A program made the translations under genes and the position numbers. This document shows positions 1 through 5,142 of a stretch of DNA of 5,142 nt, in pieces (within the stretch, counting starts at the first letter, position 1; each line of letters opens with the position of its first letter). This stretch comes from Rhodocyclales bacterium. Its GTDB lineage: Bacteria > Pseudomonadota > Gammaproteobacteria > Burkholderiales > Rhodocyclaceae. The stretch is taken from contig JAJTBM010000241.1 in assembly GCA_021286885.1 (NCBI GenBank), positions 1-5,142 of the forward strand, in the 5' to 3' direction. The notes under the pieces were generated by a model that worked only from the letters and a program-made list of their open reading frames with translations, had not been told where the DNA came from and searched no databases.

Positions 1-3000
1 CGACCCGCGAGACGCCCTGCTCCTGCATGGTCACCCCCACCAGCTGCTGCGCGATCTCCATGGTGATCTTGCTGTGGCTGATAAAGATGAACTGGGTCTG
101 GGACGACATGCGCTTCACCATCTGTCCGTAGCGATCCGTATTGGAGTCATCCAGCGGCGCATCCACCTCATCGAGCATGCAGAACGGCGCCGGATTGAGC
201 TGGAACATGGAAAACACCAACGCAATCGCGGTCAGCGCCTTCTCGCCCCCGGAAAGGAGCTGGATGGAGCTGTTTTTCTTGCCCGGCGGCTGGGCCACGA
301 TGGAAATGCCTGCATCCAGGATTTCATCGCCGGTCAATACCAGCCGCGCCTCTCCGCCCCCAAACAGCATGGGGAAGAGATTACCAAAATGATGATTGAC
401 GGTATTGTACGTCTCCTGGAGCTGTTCCCGGGTCTCCCGGTCGATGCGGCGGATCGCATCTTCCAGGGTATCAATCGCCCCGGTCAGGTCTTCGGTCTGC
501 ACATCCAGGTAATGTTTGCGCTCCTGGGCGTTGCGCAATTCATCCAGCGCGGCCAGGTTAACCGGGCCCAGTTCGGTAATTTCGCGCCCCAGGCGGTTAA
601 CTTCGCGCTGCAGGCTGGTTTCTTTCAGATCCGGGCTGAGGAAGGGCGCGAGGGCGGCCTCGTCGGCCTGGGCTTCTTCCAGGCGGGTCGCAAACTGGGT
701 TTCGGCCAGTTCGGCGGCCTGCACCTGAAGGCGTAGCTCGCTCACCCGCTCGCGCATGGGTGCGGCGCCCTGCTCGGTACGCTGACGATCTTCTTCGAGC
801 TGGCGCAGCATGGTGTTGGCCAGCTCCAGCTGGTTGCGGGCCTCCGCCAGGGCGCCCTCGCGCAGGGTGCGCTGGTGCAAGCTGCGCTGGAGTGCCGCTT
901 CCACGCTGGCCTCGTCGATCATCAACAGGGCCTCGCGCCGCTCGGCCAGTTCGTCGGTGATCTTTTCGAGCTGATCTTCGGCCAGCTGGCGGTTACGGGC
1001 GATGTCTTCGAGCTTGCTGCGGCATTCCCGCGCCGTGTGGCGCGCCTCCTGCAGCTCCCGGGACAGGGCCTGCTCCAGGCTGCGGGTTTCGCGCAGGCTG
1101 CTTTCCCGCTCCAGACGCACCGCCTCGGCGGCCTCCAGGCGTTCCCGCTGGAGTTCGGCCAGGGCCTGGCAGCGTTCCAGCTCCATCTCGGAGCGCATCA
1201 GACGATCCCGCTCGGCCTCTTCGCTGTGGCCGATTTCGGCCAGATCCCGTTCGATCTGGCCACAGCGCTCTTCGTAACGGGTGCGCGCCTGGGTGAGCTT
1301 GAGCACCTCCACTTGATCGGCGTGGATGCGGCTCTGGAGCTGCTGGGCTTCCCGACGCTGGTGGTTCAGGTCTTCCTGCAGAGCGGTGCTCTGGGCTTCG
1401 GCCTCTTCCACCTGGGCGTGGGCCTGGGCGGCGCTTTCCTGGGCGGCCTCCACCTGGGCGCCCAACTGGTCGATTTCCCGCTGGCGCTCCAGCACGCCAT
1501 GGGTACGCGCATCCGGCGCGTAATGGATGAGCACATCCCGGCCCAGCATCTGGCCCTGACGCGACACCAGCCAAGTCTGGGCGCCCAGTTCGGCCCGCCG
1601 GGCCAGCCAGGGGCCCAGATCATCCACCGCTGCGACTCCGGCCAGCCACGAGGCCAGCAGCGGTGCCGCCGCCCCCGGGCGCACCCGAGCCAGCAAGGGC
1701 GTGGCCCCCGCTGGCAGCGCGGTTTCGGCTAGGGTCGCGGTATCTGCCAGAGTGGGCAGGATGAAGGCGCAGGGGCCGGGCACCTTGTCCAGCAAAGCAT
1801 CCAGGGCGGCTTGGGCATCCAGGGCCGGCAAGGCGGCCAGGCGCTCCCGCAGCACGGCCTCCAGGGCCAGCTCCCAGCCCGCATCCACCCCCAGCTGCTG
1901 CCACAGGGGCTTGAGTTCGTGCAGGCCATGGCGGCGCAGCCAATCGCCCATCTGCCCCTGGCCCTGCACCTTGGCCTGGAGCTGGCGCAGGGCGTCGCGC
2001 CGGGCGCGCAGTTCGGTGGCCTGTTTCTGGGCCTGGCGCTCGGCCTCCACGGCAGCGCGCAGGGATTGCTGCAGGGCCGGCAGACGGGCCTGGGCGGCGG
2101 CCATGCTGTCCTGGATCTGGGCCAGCTGATCCTGGGCCAGTTCGAGAGCGGCCTCATGGCGGGCAATCAGCGCCAGATCCGGCGCCTGGATGCTGGCTTG
2201 CTCCTGGCGCAGGCGATCCCGGCGCTGGGCCAGGGTGTCCAGGCTGCGCTGGCTGCTGAGGCGGTGGGTCTCTTCGACCCGGATCTGCTGTTCGACCTGG
2301 TTCAGCTCGCGCCGCACCGCCTGCACCGTGGTGTCGGCCGTGCGCAGTTGTTCTTCGGCCTCGGGCAGACGCTCGGCCACTTCGTCGTGGCGGGCCTCGG
2401 CCTGCTCGGCGCGCATGGCGGAATGCTCTTCCAGCCCTTGCCAGCGCTCCTGCTCCCCGTCCAGGCTGCCCTGTTGGGCGAGCCATTGGGCGTTTTCCCG
2501 CTCCAGCTGGGCGAGGCGGGCTTCGAGCACCCGGCGGCTTTCCCGCAAACGGGCCAGTTCGCCTTCGAGCCGGGTGATCTCGTCACTCACGGTAAACAGG
2601 GCGGTCTGGGCGATCTGCACCCCTTCGCTCGCTTCGAACTGGGTTTCCCGGGCGGTTTCGAGGCGGGCTTCCAGCTCTTGCAAACGGGAAGAATCCGCTT
2701 CGATGCGCCGAGTGGCCTCGGCCAGGGCTTCGGTGAGCCGGGCCCTTTCGGCCCGGGCCTCGTTGCGCTTGAGCAACCACAACAGCTGCTGGCGCTGGGC
2801 GAGGCTGTCGTTCAGGCGCCGGTAGGCCTCGGCCACGGCAGCCTGGGCTTCCAGGCGGCCGATCTGCTGGCCCAGTTCGTTGCGGATGTCGTCAAGGCGG
2901 GCGAGGTTATCGCGGGCATCCGAGAGGCGCCCCTCGGTTTCCTTGCGCCGCTCCCGGTATTTGGTGACCCCGGCAGCTTCTTCGAGGAAACCGCGCACCT

Positions 3001-3475
3001 CTTCCGGGCGGGCCTCGATGATGCGCGAGATCATCCCCTGCTCGATGATGGCGTAGGCCCGGGGGCCCAGGCCGGTGCCAAGGAAGAGGTCGATCACGTC
3101 CTTGCGCCGAACGTGGATGCCGTTGATGTAGTAGGTGGATTCGCCGCTCCGGTCGAGCACCCGCTTGACCGAGATTTCGGCATAGGGCTTCCACTGACCG
3201 GCGGCCTTGCCCTCGGCGTTGTCGAACACCAGTTCGACACTCGCCCGGGACACCGGTTTGCGGGTGGTGGAGCCGTTGAAGATGACGTCCTGCATGGATT
3301 CGCCGCGCAGCGCGGAGGCCCGGGATTCCCCGAGCACCCAGCGCACCGCGTCGATGATGTTGGACTTGCCGCACCCATTGGGGCCCACGACGCCTACCAG
3401 ATTGCCCGGTGTGAGCACGGTGGTCGGGTCAACAAAGGTTTTGAAGCCGGCGAGCTTGAGTTTTGCGAGACGCAC
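1..3475 (-). CDS. smc: Chromosome partition/condensation ATPase Smc (C-terminus cut by window edge)
   Basis: Smc is a cytoplasmic, DNA-binding, homodimeric ATPase that works with ScpA/ScpB to compact and separate replicated chromosomes. I translated 1158 uninterrupted codons. The N-terminal head begins MRLAKLKLAGFKTF, has Walker A GPNGCGKS at residues 31-38 and a Q-loop at Q146 (EQGMI). A long Gln/Glu/Arg/Ala-rich coiled coil runs from about 172 to 505. The hinge spans about 510-657 and ends just before GVLERQREI. The returning coiled coil covers about 660-945. The C-terminal head holds LGPVNLAALDEL (about 968-980), the ABC signature LLSGGEK (1073-1079), Walker B with D1102-E1103 (MLDEVDAPLDD), and the FIFISHSK strand. 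The frame leaves the window at SRV, so perhaps 10-30 residues are missing. The GTG at 3475 is the only usable start: upstream in frame there is no ATG, GTG or TTG before a stop at 3530-3532, and the family N-terminus begins exactly there. No Shine-Dalgarno sequence is visible. The hinge lacks an obvious Gly-Gly-rich dimer motif like that of Bacillus-type Smc; from memory this is common in beta/gammaproteobacterial Smc. In many betaproteobacteria zipA and ligA follow smc, but that lies outside the window. Confidence 0.98.
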   Translation of the reverse strand, partial: MRLAKLKLAGFKTFVDPTTVLTPGNLVGVVGPNGCGKSNIIDAVRWVLGESRASALRGESMQDVIFNGSTTRKPVSRASVELVFDNAEGKAAGQWKPYAEISVKRVLDRSGESTYYINGIHVRRKDVIDLFLGTGLGPRAYAIIEQGMISRIIEARPEEVRGFLEEAAGVTKYRERRKETEGRLSDARDNLARLDDIRNELGQQIGRLEAQAAVAEAYRRLNDSLAQRQQLLWLLKRNEARAERARLTEALAEATRRIEADSSRLQELEARLETARETQFEASEGVQIAQTALFTVSDEITRLEGELARLRESRRVLEARLAQLERENAQWLAQQGSLDGEQERWQGLEEHSAMRAEQAEARHDEVAERLPEAEEQLRTADTTVQAVRRELNQVEQQIRVEETHRLSSQRSLDTLAQRRDRLRQEQASIQAPDLALIARHEAALELAQDQLAQIQDSMAAAQARLPALQQSLRAAVEAERQAQKQATELRARRDALRQLQAKVQGQGQMGDWLRRHGLHELKPLWQQLGVDAGWELALEAVLRERLAALPALDAQAALDALLDKVPGPCAFILPTLADTATLAETALPAGATPLLARVRPGAAAPLLASWLAGVAAVDDLGPWLARRAELGAQTWLVSRQGQMLGRDVLIHYAPDARTHGVLERQREIDQLGAQVEAAQESAAQAHAQVEEAEAQSTALQEDLNHQRREAQQLQSRIHADQVEVLKLTQARTRYEERCGQIERDLAEIGHSEEAERDRLMRSEMELERCQALAELQRERLEAAEAVRLERESSLRETRSLEQALSRELQEARHTARECRSKLEDIARNRQLAEDQLEKITDELAERREALLMIDEASVEAALQRSLHQRTLREGALAEARNQLELANTMLRQLEEDRQRTEQGAAPMRERVSELRLQVQAAELAETQFATRLEEAQADEAALAPFLSPDLKETSLQREVNRLGREITELGPVNLAALDELRNAQERKHYLDVQTEDLTGAIDTLEDAIRRIDRETREQLQETYNTVNHHFGNLFPMLFGGGEARLVLTGDEILDAGISIVAQPPGKKNSSIQLLSGGEKALTAIALVFSMFQLNPAPFCMLDEVDAPLDDSNTDRYGQMVKRMSSQTQFIFISHSKITMEIAQQLVGVTMQEQGVSRV

Positions 3476-3562
3476 TGAAATAGGTAAGCAATAAACACGG
3501 TTCCCGCCCGGCCAGCGACTCCGAACAGACTATTGTTGCGGTGCGGCATGGGCAAGGAACGC

Positions 3563-3568
3563 TATAAT
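3563..3568 (+). promoter_or_regulatory. Candidate sigma-70 -10 box for dapC-dapD
   Basis: The sequence is a perfect TATAAT preceded by GC, and transcription would begin near 3575, giving a leader of about 140 bases before the GTG start of dapC. The -35 region is poor. The best match, TTGCGG at 3536-3541, agrees with the consensus only in its first three bases and sits 21 bases away, which is too far. There is no TG extended -10 motif. The promoter may therefore be weak, activator-dependent or misidentified, though a perfect -10 in a divergent intergenic region of a GC-rich genome is unlikely to be meaningless. Confidence 0.45.
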
Positions 3569-3569
3569 A
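3564..3569 (-). promoter_or_regulatory. Candidate -10 box for smc, overlapping the dapC -10 box
   Basis: On the minus strand the same element reads TATTAT, five of six bases of the -10 consensus, including the most important ones (TA at the start, T at the end). A start site near 3557 would give an smc leader of about 80 bases. The matching -35 window around 3587-3592 reads ATGGCT and is a poor match. Nothing better is visible closer to smc, although TAGTCT near 3526-3531 is a weaker alternative. Confidence 0.25.
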
Positions 3570-3610
3570 TCACCCGCTTTCGCCGGAGCCATCAGGGCTT
3601 TGGTACCGCT

Positions 3611-3627
3611 TTGTGCCCCCTTGTGCC
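3611..3627. repeat. Direct repeat TTGTGCC x2, 10-base period
   Basis: TTGTGCC occurs at 3611-3617 and again at 3621-3627, so the two copies lie about one helical turn apart. The site would fall inside the dapC leader if transcription starts at the TATAAT box, and upstream of any smc promoter. It could be an operator for a regulator binding one face of the DNA, or chance; no regulator family is recognised. Confidence 0.35.
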
Positions 3628-3662
3628 TGCCCGCGCAAACCCCGTGTCATGATATGAACACA

Positions 3663-3682
3663 GCTTCATGTCACGCTTCATG
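3663..3682. repeat. Direct repeat GCTTCATG x2, 12-base period
   Basis: GCTTCATG is present at 3663-3670 and 3675-3682, separated by the four bases TCAC. It lies 36 bases upstream of the preferred dapC start. A related TCATG also occurs at 3647-3651. The role is unknown: a regulatory site and a local duplication are both possible. Confidence 0.35.
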
Positions 3683-3701
3683 CCAAACGGCAGATGATTT
3701 C

Positions 3702-3705
3702 AGGA
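3702..3705 (+). promoter_or_regulatory. Weak ribosome binding site (AGGA) of dapC
   Basis: AGGA lies 12 bases before the GTG at 3718, a rather long but usable spacing. The alternative ATG at 3694 has no purine-rich motif of comparable quality ahead of it. This supports, without proving, the GTG start. Confidence 0.35.
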
Positions 3706-3717
3706 TACACACCGAAC

Positions 3718-4932
3718 GTGAACCCCCATCTCCAGGACCTGCACCCCTACCCCTTCGAGCGCCTGCGCGCCCTGTTTGAAGGCATCACGCCGCCGGCCCA
3801 GTATTCGGCCATCCGCCTCTCCATCGGCGAGCCCCAGCACCCGACCCCGGCCTTCATCCGTGAATCGCTGATCGACAATCTGAGCGGCCTGGCCAACTAC
3901 CCGACCACCCAGGGCTCGGATGCCATGCGCGGCGCCATCGCCCGCTGGCTGGAAAACCGCTACCAGCTGCCCGCCGTAAATGCTGCCACCCAGGTGCTGC
4001 CGGTGAATGGCTCCCGGGAAGCCCTGTTCGCGTTTGCCCAATGCATCGTCGATCCGGCCCAGGCCGAGCCCCTGGTGATCTGCCCCAACCCCTTCTATCA
4101 GATTTACGAAGGGGCGGCCTATCTGGCCGGGGCCCAGCCTTACTTCATCAACAACCTGCCCCACGACAACTTCTCGTCCGACTTTGCATCGGTGCCCGAA
4201 GCGGTCTGGCAGCGGGTTCAATTGGTGTATGTATGCTCCCCGGGCAACCCGACCGGGCGCGTGCTGTCGCTGGCCGAGTGGGACGCCCTGTTCCAGCTCT
4301 CCGACCGCTACGGCTTCGTGATCGCCGCCGACGAGTGCTACTCCGAGATCTACTTTGACGACGCGAACCTGCCCATCGGCGGGCTCCAGGCCGCCCATCA
4401 GCTGGGGCGCACCGACTTCCGCAATGTGGTGATGTTCTCCAGCCTCTCCAAGCGCTCCAACGTGCCGGGCATGCGCTCCGGCTTTGTGGCGGGCGATGCG
4501 GCCATCCTCAAGAAATTCCTGCTCTACCGCACCTACCACGGCTGCGCCATGAGCCCCAGCGTACAGGCGGCCTCCGCCGTGGCCTGGGCCGACGAAGCCC
4601 ACGTGGCCGACAACCGCCGCCAGTACCGCGAAAAGTTCGACCGCATCACCCCCATGCTCAAGCCCTGGCTGGATGTGGAACTTCCCGATGCCGGTTTCTA
4701 TCTATGGGCAGACGTGCGCAAGCTCGGGGGCAACGACACCGAATTCGCCCGCCGTCTCCAGGCTGAATATAATGTGACGGTTCTGCCAGGCAGTTTTCTT
4801 GCCCGCGAAGCCCACGGCACCAACCCCGGCGCCGGCTTCGTGCGCATCGCGCTCGTTGCGGACCTGGCAGAGTGCGTCGAAGCGGCCCAGCGCATCGTCG
4901 CCTTCGCCCAACAACTTTCCGAGCAGTCATGA
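3718..4932 (+). CDS. dapC: N-succinyldiaminopimelate aminotransferase (succinyldiaminopimelate transaminase)
   Basis: This cytoplasmic PLP enzyme of fold type I transfers the amino group of glutamate to N-succinyl-2-amino-6-oxopimelate, giving N-succinyl-LL-2,6-diaminopimelate in the succinylase route to meso-diaminopimelate and lysine. From the GTG at 3718 it has 404 residues, the usual family size, and begins MNPHLQDLHPYPFERLR. Aspartate-aminotransferase hallmarks are in order: LSIGEPQHPTPAFI near the N-terminus, NGSREALF at 97-104, SPGNPTG with N177, AADECYSEIY with D205 (pyridine nitrogen) and Y208, SLSKRSN with K245 (Schiff-base lysine), and GFVRIAL with R376 (substrate carboxylate). An in-frame ATG at 3694 would add eight residues (MISGYTPN); the GTG is preferred because the family N-terminus starts there and an AGGA precedes it. 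The stop overlaps the dapD start, which strongly supports DapC over another class I aminotransferase with a different substrate. A biosynthetic argD product could do the same reaction in other bacteria, but this sequence is of the DapC type. Confidence 0.94.
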   Translation: MNPHLQDLHPYPFERLRALFEGITPPAQYSAIRLSIGEPQHPTPAFIRESLIDNLSGLANYPTTQGSDAMRGAIARWLENRYQLPAVNAATQVLPVNGSREALFAFAQCIVDPAQAEPLVICPNPFYQIYEGAAYLAGAQPYFINNLPHDNFSSDFASVPEAVWQRVQLVYVCSPGNPTGRVLSLAEWDALFQLSDRYGFVIAADECYSEIYFDDANLPIGGLQAAHQLGRTDFRNVVMFSSLSKRSNVPGMRSGFVAGDAAILKKFLLYRTYHGCAMSPSVQAASAVAWADEAHVADNRRQYREKFDRITPMLKPWLDVELPDAGFYLWADVRKLGGNDTEFARRLQAEYNVTVLPGSFLAREAHGTNPGAGFVRIALVADLAECVEAAQRIVAFAQQLSEQS

Positions 4933-5142
4933 CCCACAACCTCAACCCGAATCATCTGCACATCATGCCCCACCACGAAAATCCCTTTGCCTCCATCATC
5001 GAAGACCTGTGGGAGCGCCGCGCCGACCTGTCCGCCACCAGCGTGTCGGGCGAGCAGTTGCGCGCCATCGAGCACGTGATCGACGAGCTCGACCAGGGCA
5101 AGCTGCGCGTCGCCGAAAAGATCAACGGCGAGTGGGTCACCC
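4929..5142 (+). CDS. dapD: 2,3,4,5-tetrahydropyridine-2,6-dicarboxylate N-succinyltransferase, N-terminal part (cut by window edge)
   Basis: DapD transfers succinyl from succinyl-CoA to tetrahydrodipicolinate, giving N-succinyl-2-amino-6-oxopimelate, the substrate of DapC. Only 71 codons are visible. They cover the N-terminal helical domain and stop before the left-handed beta-helix (hexapeptide-repeat) catalytic domain. Residues 22-71 (SIIEDLWERRADL to LRVAEKINGEWVT) align without gaps to my recollection of E. coli DapD, in which ALRVAEKIDGQWVT ends at about residue 55. Compared with that protein there are about 16 extra N-terminal residues rich in His and Asn. The ATG overlaps the dapC stop (ATGA), and no good Shine-Dalgarno sequence is visible, so translation is probably coupled to dapC. 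An in-frame ATG at 4965 would shorten the extension to four residues, but it also lacks a ribosome binding site. Confidence 0.93.
   Translation, partial: MTHNLNPNHLHIMPHHENPFASIIEDLWERRADLSATSVSGEQLRAIEHVIDELDQGKLRVAEKINGEWVT

Larger units (their letters stand above)
3476..3717. other. Divergent intergenic/control region between smc and dapC
   Basis: These 242 bases separate two divergently transcribed genes and must hold the promoter of smc, and probably that of the dapC-dapD unit. The region is less GC-rich than its flanks. It contains a TATAATA element near 3563-3569, two pairs of short direct repeats (TTGTGCC and GCTTCATG), and a small AGCC/GGCT stem with a five-base loop at 3587-3599. 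I see no rho-independent terminator, as expected for divergent genes, no tRNA, and no recognisable lysine riboswitch: the dapC leader is too short and lacks the needed set of paired helices. Up to 24 bases at the right-hand end would be coding if dapC started at the ATG at 3694. Confidence 0.8.

Noticed and set aside
510..2970. Repetitive GC-rich sequence inside smc that could suggest DNA repeats or a broken gene
   Set aside because: It is the Ala/Glu/Gln/Arg-rich coiled coil and hinge of Smc. The frame reads through without a stop or frameshift.
1811..3478. A 555-residue open frame on the plus strand opposite smc, with further ones at 74-736 and 875-1732
   Set aside because: These lie exactly in codon register with smc on the other strand. 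They stay open because smc uses only two CTA codons and, in my translation, no TTA or TCA codons. Their translations are low-complexity Gly/Leu/Ala/Gln/Phe strings with no recognisable domain, while smc is unmistakable.
3548..3652. A 34-residue ORF (starting MGKERYNITRF) in the intergenic region, considered as a leader peptide
   Set aside because: It has no ribosome site, contains only one Lys codon, and its start lies upstream of the candidate transcription start, with the TATAAT box inside it. There is no attenuator hairpin after it.
3644..3661. Imperfect palindrome GTGTCAT...ATGAACAC as a possible operator
   Set aside because: Only the outer GTGT/ACAC bases pair cleanly; the inner arms are offset by one base. 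Too weak to call a regulator site.
3720..3900. dapC as a general class I aminotransferase (aspartate or alanine type)
   Set aside because: The fold and motifs would allow it, but the DapC-type N-terminus and four-base overlap with dapD make the succinyl-DAP role far more likely.
3700..4602. A 300-residue open frame on the minus strand opposite dapC
   Set aside because: It is a codon-bias shadow of dapC, whose catalytic motifs are all in the plus-strand frame. The translation is Gly/Val/Arg-rich with no domain.

Overview
The window looks like a core-chromosome segment of a GC-rich betaproteobacterium. That placement rests on the smc and dap genes lying side by side and on the style of the protein sequences; a member of the Rhodocyclales or a relative is possible, but the genus cannot be fixed from this sequence. 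There is no sign of mobile DNA, CRISPR, RNA genes or foreign base composition.

Layout. Positions 1-3475 (minus strand) hold nearly all of smc, the chromosome-condensation ATPase. It reads from a GTG start at 3475 without interruption for 1158 codons and leaves the window just short of its C-terminus. Positions 3476-3717 are a divergent intergenic region. It carries a TATAATA element that can be read as a -10 box on both strands, plus two short direct repeats. Positions 3718-4932 (plus strand) hold dapC, the PLP-dependent N-succinyldiaminopimelate aminotransferase. From 4929 to the window edge is the start of dapD, the tetrahydrodipicolinate N-succinyltransferase, which overlaps dapC by four bases (ATGA).

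How the genes work together. DapD and DapC catalyse consecutive steps of the succinylase branch of meso-diaminopimelate/lysine synthesis: DapD makes N-succinyl-2-amino-6-oxopimelate and DapC transaminates it. The overlap implies one transcript and coupled translation. Smc is functionally unrelated and shares only the divergent control region.

I found no evidence for a new biological system here. The observations most worth checking are the symmetric, possibly bidirectional -10 element between smc and dapC, the His-rich N-terminal extension of DapD, and the lack of a Shine-Dalgarno sequence in front of the GTG start of smc. The large open frames antisense to smc and dapC are codon-bias shadows.
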